Shown: positions 46,707-58,720, numbered from the stretch's first letter. The stretch: DNA of 64,000 nucleotides from Stichopus chloronotus (GCA_021234535.1 CM037833.1:2920397-2984396), one strand, 5' to 3'. Translations and numbers: made by a program. The notes: generated by a model not told the origin, from the letters alone.

Positions 46707-48696
46707 TTAATCAAACGGGACGACTGATGGGCATATATTAAGTAAGGCACAGCATGTAACAACAATTTTGTCTAAAGTTGTTGCTCCATCCTTTATAAAG
46801 AGAAAGTCAATTGGAATATTGCTATGGAGAATAGTATACTTTCGTCTGAGGCATCCAATAACACGCTCAACATGGATTCGGACATTTGCCATGCGCCTTG
46901 TTTGCTCAACCTCCTGATGGCTTAGTTGCTTCTCTCTGCCACCCCAACCATTTGAAATATAGGATATACTGCCTTTAGGTGTCACTCTAAAGTATTTTAC
47001 AGTATCGGTATGCTTATATGAAGACCATGTTGAAGCCCTGGCAATCAGGGTTTCATGGTGTGTCTACAAAAATTTCGAAGCAATCAATAATGATCGTAAC
47101 TTTTCTCCCAAAATGGGTCCTGAAACTAAGGGGCATCGACTTCATCAGATGTTCTCTTTCCGGCCAAAGTATGAGAAGTTTCAAACTTCTACACATGACA
47201 TCAATCATATGTGAAAATATTCTTGAAACAGTTGAAGGTACTACATTAAAGCGATAACCAAGGTCTGAGTGTGAAACATTCAGTCAGAGTTTCATAATAG
47301 TTAAGATCAAAGCCTGGAATGTTGAGAGGCTGCCAGGTTTACTCGATTGAAGGAATGGGTCCAAAAACTGGAAAAGTCCAGTGTAAGTCTGCTGTGATCT
47401 CAATGCTTTGTTTTCAGCCGAAAGTCTTTGGATCTCAATTTGCATACTGGTTAAAGCTCCTCCCTCAATATTTGTCTGGCTTTCTGTCGACTTGAATTTC
47501 TTCTCAATGGGTGGATCAGTAGCAGCTTCTTGTGCAGTTTGTAATTGTAAAAGCGTAGTGGCAGCACCGATATCTTTCTTTCTGTGTTCTCGTGATTTTG
47601 TTCTCTGGTATCTTGTTGAACTCTTTTCTGCGGCAAATGCTTTAAGTTTCTGGTGACCCAACTTAACGGATGGTACCCAATCTGGATTTGTTTGGTCAAA
47701 GAGATCAGCGGGTTTGCCTGGAATGAAATGTATGAAAACAAAATTAGAAAACATTTCGTTATAATTTCCAATCAACAATGAGTGGTGATTAAGTGTAAGA
47801 ATAACCCAAGCCCCTTCCTCATACCAATTACAAGGGCTTTCACAACTCCATTCGAACTGAAGCCATATTCAGAACTAATCCTGAACGAAGGGTTATGACA
47901 GATTTGTAATTGTTGACAAAAGAAACTTTTGTATAATTTCACTTCAATCCAGAGTGGTACCTACTGTGAGAGAAACAGAAGAAGAAACCTTTTGAATACT
48001 GAGCTTGTTAGAATACTTTTTGCACCTCTGATAGAATTGTGGCATGTATCCATACATAAATTCAAAGTTATGGTTATTTAATTGTTGCCTTATCACAGAA
48101 TGCTACTCATCACCAGCGGTCAGCAGGCTGTAATTTTGTCAAACAGTGATAGCCAAAAGTAGGGGTACATAGCCATACAAGATAAAACTCCACCCTGGGG
48201 TACAGTCATATTTCTTCCCTGAAATTGCATACCCTACAGAAAATGTCCAGCTATGCCCGACTGCACCCCCCCCCACACACACACAAATAGCCTATGTCTT
48301 TAACATGGCAAAATATAAGTAAGATACATCGTGTCCTTAGATATTCTGTTTGCTTGATTTAATACATGCACTGTGTTGAACTGGAGGCTGGACCTAGGCC
48401 TAAGCTGCCCAATCAGGCCATTGTTTTTACACTAACACTTGCACAGAAACAGTGGAATCGATTCAAACCACTGGATCTGAATGGACTTAAAGTTATGTGA
48501 AGTAAGATTCTATTCATTATCATCCAGTTTAATGGACAAACCTCACGAGAGATTGCAGCGAGCCATTTGGTCGTTCCCGTGAAAGCCCCAATGCACGCTC
48601 ACCCAGTTTGGTAGTAAGAGTAGGTAAGCGATAAAATGATTTTTTATCTCGTCCCGATCTGTTTCCACAATTAACCATTGCACAAAAATTCACCAT
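46707..48696 (-). pseudogene. THAP - DDE (DDE_Tnp_4-type) transposase gene, decayed
   Basis: The first exon (48696-48542) opens MVNFCAMVNCGNRSGRDKKS: C-x4-C of a THAP finger. It then has SFYRLP and, after a one-base shift, WLAAISRE before a donor GAG|GTTTGT. A later exon (acceptor TTCATTCCAG near 47719) starts KPADLFDQTNPDWVPSVKLG, the end of a THAP domain, followed by a lysine-rich linker and coiled coil. A TGA at 47284-47286 interrupts MKL*LNVSHSDLGYRF. Next comes a helix-turn-helix-like segment, then VTIIIDCFEIF near 47080 with the first catalytic Asp, [13 protein letters not shown], and [19 protein letters not shown] with the catalytic Glu. The segment holding the second Asp (about 70 residues) is deleted between GGR and EKQ. 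Inactive. Confidence 0.72.
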
Positions 48697-48985
48697 TTTG
48701 AGTTTGAATATGATTCAAAACGATGAACAATCATGACGTACACAGTAGACGAAGAACTTCTCCACCTGAACCACAGCACTTGTCGTTTGCGTACAGAACT
48801 TGAAGAGGTCTTGGAATTTTCCGTAACCCCCAATTACGTACAGTTCAGTTACATACTCCCTGATCGACTTACTTGAGAAGCGAGGGGGTATAAATTGGTT
48901 TCTTCACACTGCTTTACTTTTGCTGTTAATTTTGTTATTGTAAGTGTAGGTGTCAATGCTATGCCCACTTATACCAGTACATCGT
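48697..48985. other. 5' flank of the THAP transposase gene
   Basis: No coding or terminal repeat recognised. Confidence 0.3.
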
Positions 48986-49215
48986 ACCACTTTATTTACA
49001 AGCTTTTCACAATTTGACCCTTGTTGACCTCAAATGACCCTTGACCGCCATTATCAACATAGCGTTCTTGTACTCTATACTTTATGTGACATCTGTCCAA
49101 GCCTCCCTTGTAGAGATATCGTGTTTACAAGGTAGGGCGTCACGGATACACATACACACACATAACATGATTACAAATGTTACGATTATTATCGACACCA
49201 AAAAAAAAAAAAAAC
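48986..49215. repeat. Dispersed repeat copy 4 (right module) with poly-A end
   Basis: Contains TTGACCTCAAATGACC, CTTGTAGAGATATCGTGTTT, AAGGTAGGGCGTCACGG, a CA-rich tail, GATTACAAATGTTACGATTA and ends in about 15 A (49201-49215). The order equals the right end of the copy at 3506. The terminal poly-A suggests retroposition. Confidence 0.6.
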
Positions 49216-50183
49216 GGGGAAAAAGAAAAGTGAGTAAAAAGCGACAATGTTATGGGTGTTACCCGAGAACAAATTGTTGCAACGTTGAAGGGTCCGCGGA
49301 ACAGGGTTGTTTAATTTTTCAATCGCTAACTCGAAGTGTGATCTTTTCAGATAATAGGGGAGCAATATTTTAAAAATACAGAAGAAAGTACCTATCTGTC
49401 TGGCTATCCTAATCTTTCTGAGGACTCTCTGGTACTCAATGTTGTTTGTAGACGAAGTCAAAATGCCTTGCCCGTGCTTCGAAACATAGCTACCAATTTT
49501 GTTGCTGGTACTTAGTTGTCAGCAAGTGGTTTGCAAATCAAACACTTTGCATAGAATACTTCGCCAAGAAAAATTATGGATGTGACAACAGTTATTAAGA
49601 CATTCTTATAAGACCATATGTCACCTACACATCGGTATCCATCCCCTCCAGGTGCTGTAGCCAACAGCAGCTGCACGCTCTCCTCCGCTCCATTGGTTGG
49701 TTGTTGAGGTCCCTGGCCACTAGCGGGAAATGTACACATTACTGACCTCTTCTACTGGCTTAAATGGTCTGTGTAGGGGAAATATGGAACAGATCAAGTT
49801 CATATGCTGCATGTCAAGCTACCAGCAGGGTCAAGGGGAATGTAGCATTTGGGTGAAAACAAAGCACATAGAACTTAGACAATTGGGTTTTGCTGGATAG
49901 TTACTGTAATACTGCCGAATTTCAACATCACATGCCCAGAAATCTCCCTGCTAACAATTATTGTATAAAACTCTTGGTTGCAATTGCAAAACAGGGTTTT
50001 CATCTCTTCTAGTATAGGATATGAATACTCATGAGTCAATGGTAGTCTTTGCAGTCAACAAACCATCTTAGTACTACCTCGGAGGTTCTGCAGTACCATG
50101 CACACACAAAGACCTGAAGTACTTGTGTACACTTCTCATCTCCAATCCCTGCCCTTACAAATCCATTTATATAGCGCACATTT
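49216..50183. other. No recognisable gene
   Basis: A 75-residue minus frame (49739-49512) includes a hydrophobic stretch (NVLITVVTSIIFLGEVFY) that could be a membrane helix. No family recognised. Confidence 0.3.
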
Positions 50184-51330
50184 CTACAGATACCATATGC
50201 ATCTACACAATATACATCTACTTAAAAAAGGAAAACTAGTGAAAGAAGCACAAGACTGAAGTTCTGTAGGTAAGTTATTCCATTCCCTTGGGCCTGCCAT
50301 AGAAAACGCCCTATCACCGAAAGAGAGTACCCACTTTACTTTTGAATAAAATATTTTTGCCAAATAATCGGGAGCCAGGCCATTGATACATTTGTATGAC
50401 ATGCAAAGTATCAGCTTTGCAGCAAAATTTTGCACCCTTTGCACCGTTTTCAATTGAGGAATTAGGTAAGCCATACAATAACGTACAACTATAGTCTAGC
50501 TGTTATAACATCAAGGCATTTATAACCAGTTTAAGGGATTTTCTGCTCAAATGGCTACGTTAGACTCTAATACGATGCAAATGAAACATAGCAGTTTTGC
50601 ATTTCGCTATTATGTGCTTTGGAAAAGAATCCCATTATCTAAATAACCCCCAAGATATTTTATAGTAGAAGATTCATTGACATGAGTGTGCACAATATCA
50701 GTTCCATCGATAGTTCACTTCCGAAGTTGTGTGACGGAACCAAATTTCTTCAAGTATACTATAATAAGAGTGATCATCTGCATATCCAATCAGAGACTAC
50801 AACCCCTCCCTCCCCTGCAGGTTGTCAGTAATGGCGTCATGTAATGTACTTGAATAAAGATTAAACAACACCGGGCCAGCGCAGCTCCCCTTGGAAGCTC
50901 CAATTCTTCTGAGAAAGTCTGTCCCACCCATTTTTCCTCCCTTTTAAGTAGTTACTAAACCACCCCAAAGCCTCCCCCTGTATTCCAAATTGGTTCAAGG
51001 ACATGCTGCTGAGAGGTCTAGAGCGATCAAAAGATTAATCAATTCCTTGACCAAGTTAATCAGTGCTGTTTCTGTACTGAACCTTTCACGATACGCACTA
51101 ATATAGGAAGGTAACAAATTTTCATTTAACATATGTTCATTGAGCTGTAAAAGCATTCCCTTTTCAATAATTTCAAGACATAAATGGTAAGTTTCTTCAA
51201 CAGAGGGCAAACAGTAGCCAAAGTACCCGAAGGAAGCTTTGTAGGCTGCGCTATAATTCATCAGGGTGCATTCTATTATCACTGTTTGCACAATAAGTGT
51301 ATTGGCATGAGAACTCTCCAACCCTTGTTA
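50184..51330 (-). mobile_element. CR1/L2-like LINE relic with large internal deletion
   Basis: The upstream part (51230-51000) reads CLEIIEKGMLLQLNEHMLNE, NLLPSYISAYRERFSTETAL and LIALDLSAA (RT motifs 0-A). The downstream part (50474-50184) reads PQLKTVQRVQNFAAKLIL, then YKCINGLAPDYLA and GDRAFSMAGPREWNNLPTEL, the standard C-terminal end of CR1/L2/Jockey-type ORF2. Much of the region between AAKLIL and YKCINGL and the RT palm is deleted or eroded. Confidence 0.72.
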
Positions 51331-52843
51331 GTTCATGGTTCACATGAACAACTTACGGTTTCCCCTCCACCAAGGAATAAAGTATCTCTATAATCCCTAG
51401 TAGGGCTTCTGAAGGATACATATGTACCTGTAACTGTTTTCATTTTGCTTGAGTCTCTTTCATTAAACAGAAATCTAGAACGCATTCTTCCACGCTTCCA
51501 TGAAACAAATGTTTTGATTTTCAAAACTTTGCATGGCACATTAATCAGAGAGGGTTATTACTGAATAAACAGTATTGGCAGTAAATTCCTGAAGAAAAGT
51601 TTAACTCCGCTCCCACTTTTTCTTGTGATCAAAAAAAAAAGTGATTGGGGGAAAGAAACTACAGTACTTTGAGATTGTGGTGTAACCACACTGCAGTACT
51701 GTGCAGCAAAAGTATGGTTGGCCATGCTTCTGTGCTCATTAAGATGCCAGGAATCAAATCTTATAGCCACTTTCCCCTGGTTATATGCTGGATCTCAGGC
51801 GTAGGATGCAGGTAGGAAGGGGGGGACTATAGCCCAAATGTGGCTCGGGCAGTCGTTTCCACCCCTCAAGCCAAGACATTTTATTCATGTTATTTTCATG
51901 TGTGAACTTTTGACAGCCACTCATAAGCCATTCCAGGTGAAAATTCACTATCTTCCTTAAACAAAGACTAAATATGACGACCCTTATTTGCAAAGTACTA
52001 GTTTCACCCAATAGCAATTTACAGCATACTGTGCAACTTGTGCTGTACATAGATTCTTTCGCAGACTAAGGTCTGAAAAGTCTGTAGAGGAAACAGGTAC
52101 CAGTTCATCGATTGTACAGATCATGGTGATAACAACAAAAGGGTGTTGACACAATGCTGCTGGCTTATTCTGTCGCAACAGAATAGGATAGATTCAGGAA
52201 TATCGATATCTCCTGAGCTGAAGACACATTGTAAGGTCAGAAAGATGTCACATCAGGTCATAGCATACTGCAGGCAGGGCTCATGTCATATGTTTACAGA
52301 CACCCTTTTGACAACAGACGGAGTTCTGTACAAGCAGTCAAGCATGGTATGGCCACAATAAATCTGCACTGATTAAGTAGTACAGGACAGCAGGGTTTGG
52401 GATTTCAGGAATCCCCACACAAAGGTTGTCAGCTCCCCCATGAAGGGGAAATTCCCGCACAGATTTTGTATGGACCTATTCCACAAATGTGTGTTTTGTT
52501 TGCCTTAAATGTAATCAGAGGCTGCAAGTGCCGATAGGAAAAGCCTGGTTGTTATTGGTTTCTAGTTGGCTTATCAATCATGTGAAGGCCAATCTTTTCA
52601 GAACGACTCCACCCCCGTAAGATCAAGGAGGCCTTTGAGGGTGCACTGGGATATTTAGAGGGCAAAGAGCTCATTTGACTGTGGCTATAGTCTGGCACTT
52701 ACTGTAATTAACCCCTCAGACCCCTACGCTGAGAAGGGCTGTAGTTTTCTACCCGCAATGTAAAACATGGCAATGTATTTGACAGTTTTCATCTCTATGA
52801 TACAGTATCTAGCCCCCCCCCCCCGAAAAAATGGATGGAATAC
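51331..52843. other. No recognisable gene
   Basis: Short ORFs only. An ACAGTACT...GTGGTGTAACCACAC...AGTACTGTG palindromic structure lies near 51661-51705; a poly-C run at 52813-52824 borders the LTR. Confidence 0.35.
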
Positions 52844-53713
52844 TGTAACGGCACAGGATGTACCGTTGTAGCGTTTACTTTGTTTTATAGGCCTACTGTA
52901 TTCAGCACTATCCTGTATCAGCTACCTCTTAATGTTAATATTTGAAGTTGACCACCTAGCGAGATGCTGAGCATTTCCTGTCTATGTGTCCGGTAAATTT
53001 ATATTTAGAAACAAAGCCTGCTGAGTCTCGTCCGTGCTCATACGTCGCTTAGATGTAATTGATTGGTCAGTTTATGGTAGACTGGGCGTGGTTTACCGTT
53101 CGTATAGGTTTAAGTGTTGTTTTACACGTTATAACTATGGAAAAATGTTTTCATATAAAAATCCCTGCAAATTGAAAAAGGACTTGTTTTTCCGAGAGTT
53201 CCGGAGGTTCCGCTCGTGGGGTCCGAAGGGCCGGTTCCATACAGTAGAGTAGGTTCCGTGGGTTCCGAGGTGGCTGACATCGGCAGAAGGGTCCGGAATC
53301 AACTGCGCCGAGGTTCAACTGCGCCGCCGTTCAACTGCGTCGACGTTCAACTGTACTGAGGTTCAACTGCGCCGATGTTCAGCTGCGCCGATGCTCAACG
53401 TTCACGAACTTCGTCGTCAACCTCGTGGGTTTCTATTCCGAAAACTGCGGCCTCCCCTGTGATTTTCTTATGCTAGAAGTATTTAATCGTACGATGTGTT
53501 GCTATTACTAAGTGCTACGGATTTCATTGCTATTATTAAGCTCCACGGAATTCATGTAATGCGCGATTCAGGCGCATCACCTTTTTATGCTGTAGATATG
53601 TAAATAGACGTTCCAAAATTGAATTCCTCTTGTCGACAGTTTTATTTCTCGACTCTCTCGTCCCCCCCCCCTCCTCCCTTCCTCGCACACACCACCGAAG
53701 ACGGCGCGTTACA
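52844..53713 (+). mobile_element. Ty3/gypsy 5' LTR, 870 bp
   Basis: The start TGTAACG (52844) and end CGTTACA (53713) are perfect 7-bp inverted termini of the TG...CA type. A primer-binding site follows after one base. A TATA-like CATATAAAAA lies near 53154. No second LTR is seen in the 10 kb downstream, so no LTR-LTR comparison or target duplication can be read. Confidence 0.75.
53297..53404. repeat. 16-bp tandem repeat inside the LTR
   Basis: Six units of GTTCAACTGCGCCGAG-type sequence start at 53297, 53313, 53329, 53345, 53361 and 53377, with a degenerate seventh at 53393. GC-rich against the AT-rich surroundings. Confidence 0.85.
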
Positions 53714-53714
53714 T

Positions 53715-53732
53715 TGGTGGCAGCGGTGGGAT
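53715..53732 (+). promoter_or_regulatory. Primer-binding site matching tRNA-Leu 3' end
   Basis: TGGTGGCAGCGGTGGGAT is the complement of the 3' end of metazoan tRNA-Leu of the AAG/TAG type (ATCCCACCGCTGCCA plus CCA). It lies one base after the LTR end. Confidence 0.75.
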
Positions 53733-53767
53733 ATCAGTGACTTATTTGAGGTGCGTGCGAGATAGAG

Positions 53768-54901
53768 ATGTCGGATTCCCATCCGTCCGCAGAGTTCATG
53801 ATGGACGAGCAGCGTGCATGGTCACTTTCTGATCTCAACAGATCTAAGATGGAGGAGTTTGACCCTTTAATGAAGACAACGAGACCATCGACGAGTGCTG
53901 GGGCGATGAGTAAGGTCGGAGATCGACAAGAGGGGCGCCGGGAGATCCCAGGCCAGAAACTAACGACTGCAGAGGGCACTGCCGTTACGGAGTATCGAGA
54001 GGTGAAGCGCGGGGCGGAACAACCAACTACTAGTCAACATGAAGAACTCAGTGTCCAGTTGCTTGCTGATTTAACACCATCCGGGCAGGACTGGAGAAGT
54101 CCGCCTGTAATGTGGGGAGGAGACCGAACCACTAGAGGAGATTCCACTGTTCGACCAAACTGGGGGACGCTACCGGCAGATCGAAGACTTTCTGATGGCT
54201 ACTATCGATTAGAGAGAGACCGAGTAGAGGAGTCATCTGCACCACCCCTTAATGGCAATTGGAGAGAAAGAGGAACAGGCTACCCCGCACAGAGAGGGTT
54301 TATGGACGAAGCGAGGCCTTACGGCAGTGGAAAGGACTACCAAGGTATGACAACCGTACGACAGGCACAGGCCGGATGGCAGTCGGGGGGAACGCCTCGA
54401 TGGGATACCCAGTCGAACTACCGTAGAGCGGGAAATGTACAGGCACCCTCCTTTGATGGTTCGACCCCTTGGGAGGACTATATTGTGCAATTTGAGTTAA
54501 TTGCTGAACTGAACGGCTGGGACGAACGGATCAGAGCATTAGAACTTGCTGCGAGTCTGCGAGGGCCAGCGCTATCTGTACTGGCGGATTTGGAAGAAGG
54601 GCAGAGGCGCATCTATCCAGCGGTGATGCACTCCCTTGGACAGCGATTTGGTAGAGCAAATCAGACCGAACTCTTCCGAACATTACTCCGAAATAGGGTG
54701 AGGAAGCCAGGCGAGAGTATCCCAGAACTAGCTCATGACGTCCAACGTCTTTTTGCTAGGGCTTATCCTGGAGCTTCAGCTGATATGAAAAACACCCTTG
54801 CGAAGGAATTTTTCGTTGACGCAATTGGGGACAGCGATAGTCGATGGCGGATCTATCAGGCGCGACCTAGGAACTTGGAAGAGGCTGTTCACCCTTCATA
54901 G
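53768..54901 (+). CDS. gag: Ty3/gypsy Gag polyprotein, C-terminally truncated
   Basis: A 377-codon frame starts 36 bp after the primer-binding site. The first half is low-complexity, rich in Arg, Gly and Ser, as in many Gag N-termini. The retrotransposon Gag (capsid-like) domain spans about residues 225-370: APSFDGSTPWEDYIVQFE, then WDERIRALELAASLRGPAL and VRKPGESIPELAHDVQRLF. A Gag of this kind would form the particle shell. The frame ends at EEAVHPS just after the capsid domain. No zinc knuckle, protease, RT or integrase follows, so the element is truncated near 54895. The intact ORF suggests comparatively recent insertion. Confidence 0.8.
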   Translation: MSDSHPSAEFMMDEQRAWSLSDLNRSKMEEFDPLMKTTRPSTSAGAMSKVGDRQEGRREIPGQKLTTAEGTAVTEYREVKRGAEQPTTSQHEELSVQLLADLTPSGQDWRSPPVMWGGDRTTRGDSTVRPNWGTLPADRRLSDGYYRLERDRVEESSAPPLNGNWRERGTGYPAQRGFMDEARPYGSGKDYQGMTTVRQAQAGWQSGGTPRWDTQSNYRRAGNVQAPSFDGSTPWEDYIVQFELIAELNGWDERIRALELAASLRGPALSVLADLEEGQRRIYPAVMHSLGQRFGRANQTELFRTLLRNRVRKPGESIPELAHDVQRLFARAYPGASADMKNTLAKEFFVDAIGDSDSRWRIYQARPRNLEEAVHPS

Positions 54902-57069
54902 CGTGATTCTGCTCCCAGTAGTCGTGGGGCAGATTCACTTCACTGCATGAGGCTGATTTTCCCCTCTGTTGGCCCCATAATCTCATTGATGGAAACTAAA
55001 GCCGACTACCTAAGGGTATTGTTGATGTGAATTTAACGCCCCATTAATTGATGACTATCACACCACCACAGGGTGCAACGAGATATATATATATTTTTTA
55101 TACTGGAGCTGACCTTAGCTGACCATCTTTCCAGTTCATAGATGATTAGGCAATGAACACTGTCACTTGGCTCCTCCAGCACGTGGTAAAAAGGTATGAA
55201 ACTTTAATCCTCTAAGAAGTGTGCGCTGTGCAGTCAAAACAAAGGGTCTCCTTATACTGTGCACGTTATATGATGGGGAGAAAACTTCCAGAGCAGTAGC
55301 ACTGACATTTGCAGTTATTTCCTATGCAAGTACTACGGTATACAGAGTTTATTTTCCACTTCTTCTCGTCAAATTGTCCACTTTCGGCATATTTCTCTGA
55401 TGCAAAACAAAATTCAGACTTACCTGTTTCATATCAAATGTGATGTTGCTTCTTAACAATTTTGGCCTACAATGTGGATGCAAATTCAATTTGAAGGAAG
55501 TGAGTTTCAAAGGAGACTTTAATGGTGTCACATCCCAAGTAATGGTGTCACATCCCAATGTAATTGCCTTACTAATGGCTTTTTATTACTAAGACCCAAG
55601 TTTAAATAGGTTAATGGGAGACAGTTGTGGTCATGGTTACCATATCACTTCAGGGTTATCCCTGACAGGTCCTTGTGCACCTTAATAGTACTGTACATTT
55701 ACTGTACAGTAAGTACGTGTCTCTAATATTTCAGGGTGTAACATAGAGAAGGAATCCCTGGGAATGAAGTTATGAACGTGAAGCAGAAGTGTTTGACATT
55801 GTCCCAAACTTTCTTTTAGATACACTGTTTACTATCTAAGTTTAACATTTTTGAAATTCACAGAAGGGTACTGCCATTTTGCCTAGGTTGAATACAAACC
55901 CACTTGAATAATTCAAATAACGCTGTCACCACTGAGAGCAGGAATTCTAATGTATTTCCTTATTTGTCGTTACGTTTATAAATTCCCTAAATATTCACAC
56001 ACTTATACACATTTTGTGAACTGTACTACTTAGTCAGGTGTACGATAACGTGCAATAATCAAATCACTATACTCTGATTTGAATCTATGCATAACTGTCA
56101 AAAGAATATTGAGAAAGAAAAAAAGAAAAGCAAAATCTTTTCAATTCTGTGGTGAGGTTATGTCATCACAATCTCAGAATGGCCGCTTTCTGACCGACTT
56201 ACTTTAATTTACAAACATTCAAATTGCAATATTTTGGAACGTAAACAACATATTGAAATGAGATTTGGTGATGGTATTTACATAAGTTTCTCATTTAACA
56301 TTGCCAAATGTCCTCTAACTCTTGTGGGCACAGAAAGTTGAGTCTAATTTAGCAAATCATGTAGTTGGTGGTTACAAAGGTGGGGGTGGGACCATGTGTG
56401 CTTTTTTTTTTATGATAGATCTTACACGCAGTGGATGGCTGAGAAATTCAATGTATGGATCATATCAGAAGTGAATAATTCTGGCTAAATTAAAATGTCT
56501 CCTCTCCTGGATAGGCAAATTAAATGTCTTTGACAACACCTGAGAAGCCACTTTGCTGGTTCAAATGGACTGCTTGATTGTATATTTCATCACCATATTA
56601 AGTAAGGTTTTGCCAAATCTTATGTTATGATGGCTTTATAGTGCTGTATAGTCATAAGACTTTATAGGACTCAAGAGAGTATAACAGTGAACAGACTCGG
56701 AAGTACAACTCCTCCAGTTTATTGCCTCAACTCAAAAGTGTCCATCATCCTCTTCAAAGATAACTACAATGAAAAAATGTTTCTTACATTAAAATGAAAA
56801 AAAAATGGAGTATACAAGAACAATAACAAATAAAACAAAGCTGCTCAAACAGAAGGGGACTAAAGGCACACAACTGAATTAGCAATAGCCCACCCAAACC
56901 GACATAGTATTAAACATATATCCATATAAAATACCCTTTAAACATGGATATCTTGAACACGTATGTTTACATAAAGATAAAGAATAAATAAAAGCAATTT
57001 TCCCAACTATTCATTCAAGCTGACTGAAGTCTAAGCACCCTTCTGTACCAAAGATAATTTTACCATGTG
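54902..57069. other. No recognisable gene
   Basis: AT-rich sequence after the gag truncation. It includes a short direct duplication of AATGGTGTCACATCCCAA near 55522-55558. No retroelement pol, LTR or host exon is seen. Confidence 0.35.
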
Positions 57070-57185
57070 GTACACCATGGATGTCATGACTGTCACCCCC
57101 CCCGTTTCCATGGTAACCACTCCGTCAAGGGCATACAATACAATTTGTCAGTAGCTCCACCAGTTAAGTGATGACAATCTGACAA
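57070..57185. repeat. Diverged repeat related to 9150-9260
   Basis: Shares TACCATG, GTTTCCATGGTAACC, ATACAATA and TAGCTCCACCA.TTAAGTGA blocks in the same order. Confidence 0.35.
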
Positions 57186-57649
57186 TGAGAAAATTAAATG
57201 TAATTTTAAAAAGGAACACAATGAACCGGACTAATACTATAGTCACTCAGAGATGTTCATACATTTATAAAAAACAACATTTGAAAGACTTGTAATGTGA
57301 CTGTGGAATAAAAATATGATTTAATGAAGTTAAATCAAGGTTCAAATGTTCAGAGACATACAACTGTATAACAATCTCAGTTGTCTATAATACCAACAAA
57401 CATTAACTATTTCATAATGATACAAATGACTGCAACAACCACATATTGTGAATGATGCCAAACTTAACAATGCCAATGTAACAAATAAGACCACACTTCA
57501 AAAAGCAATAAAGACTGTGATGACTAATGTAAGTCGACCAATACCACCCCCCCCCCACCCACCCTAAAACATCAAAATTATGATGAGAGAGAAAATTGGA
57601 GCAATGTTACATTCTTTTGAGAGTGACAACAATGAGTAACTAGAGCACC

Positions 57650-58720
57650 ATTGGTGCAGAGGCTCATACCTCAATATCCTGAAGGTATCATTTATGTATC
57701 ATTATGTCAAATCATAGGTACCACTGAGTATCATTATACCAAATCATCAACACTGTACAAGAAAATCTGTAGGACTGCACAACTTTCAGAATTTCATAAA
57801 CTGGTGCTCCAACAGTGCAGAAGTTTCATCTTTGTCAATAAATTAAAGTTGTAAAAATTTTAATGGATACTACCAAATAACAATGCTTATAATCAGCATC
57901 ACTATTCACATTCAATAATTGTGAAAACTCAATTTTTACTAATTTTTCTTATTGGTTTGTACTGGCTGTGGGTATATGAATTGGTACTAATGTGGAAAAG
58001 TGAATGGTCACGAGTTTGCCAAAACCAATTTCAATTATTAGCTGCTCACTCATTAGTGGTCCTTTACTGTAAAGTGACTCATAGTGTTGCCCTCTTAGTT
58101 GAACTTTTATCAGTCACTACAAACTTGACACAAAAATGAAACAACTCAAAGTGCCCCTTTAAGTCCATAGACTGGTCAACATACCTGAGGGCAATACAGA
58201 GTTTCAGTTAGCATACCAACTGACACTGTCCAGTTACTCAATTATCATTCATGCATGATAGGGGTATTTGAGATGTGAATGACAGTTTAAAGGGACACTT
58301 TAATGGGAGAAGTCTAAGCAATTTGCATAATTCCATAAAATGGGCCATACGGTCTTCATGGAACCATAGACTACAAATTCATGAACACCCTAAGATAACC
58401 ACTAGCAGAGCATCATTATGACAAACAACAACATCAACATTGCACAAGAGAATATGTAGGAGAAGAACAACTTTGTAGAATTTCCTAAAATGGACCATAG
58501 GGTCTACATGGGACCTTACACTGAAACTACCACCCAAGGATTAATGCTTCCAAGTTAAATGTGAATCCACAGATGCATGTGTGAGAAGCAACATTTCAAA
58601 CAGAATTTCATAAAATGGGCCAAAGGGCCCACATGGAACCTTGCACTAAAAATTTCTGAATACCTTAAATGGTCCTACACCGATGGAACATAGTGTCCAA
58701 GTTCCACACAAATCCTTGAA
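57650..58720. repeat. Diverged tandem-like units of about 130-150 bp
   Basis: The block AATTTCATAAAATGGGCC, followed by a GGGTCTACATGGAACCTT-type block, occurs near 58330, 58482 and 58609. A partial unit lies at 57650-57850 (CAACACTGTACAAGAAAATC...AATTTCATAAACTGG), whose first part matches CAACATTGCACAAGAGAATA near 58435. Confidence 0.55.

Larger units (their letters stand above)
43570..48696. mobile_element. Putative two-gene ISL2EU-type DNA transposon
   Basis: A SWIM/YqaJ/PHD gene (43570-46200, +) and a THAP/DDE transposase gene (46707-48696, -) converge tail to tail with about 500 bp between. I recall ISL2EU elements as encoding a transposase plus a YqaJ-nuclease protein. The pairing here fits that, and both genes are broken to a similar degree. 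Terminal repeats and target duplication were not found, so the unit is inferred. Confidence 0.4.

Noticed and set aside
43000..49000. Terminal inverted repeats for the YqaJ/THAP element
   Set aside because: I compared both flanks by eye and found no convincing inverted match or target duplication.
54233..54490. Minus-strand ORF inside gag
   Set aside because: Shadow of the intact 377-codon gag frame.
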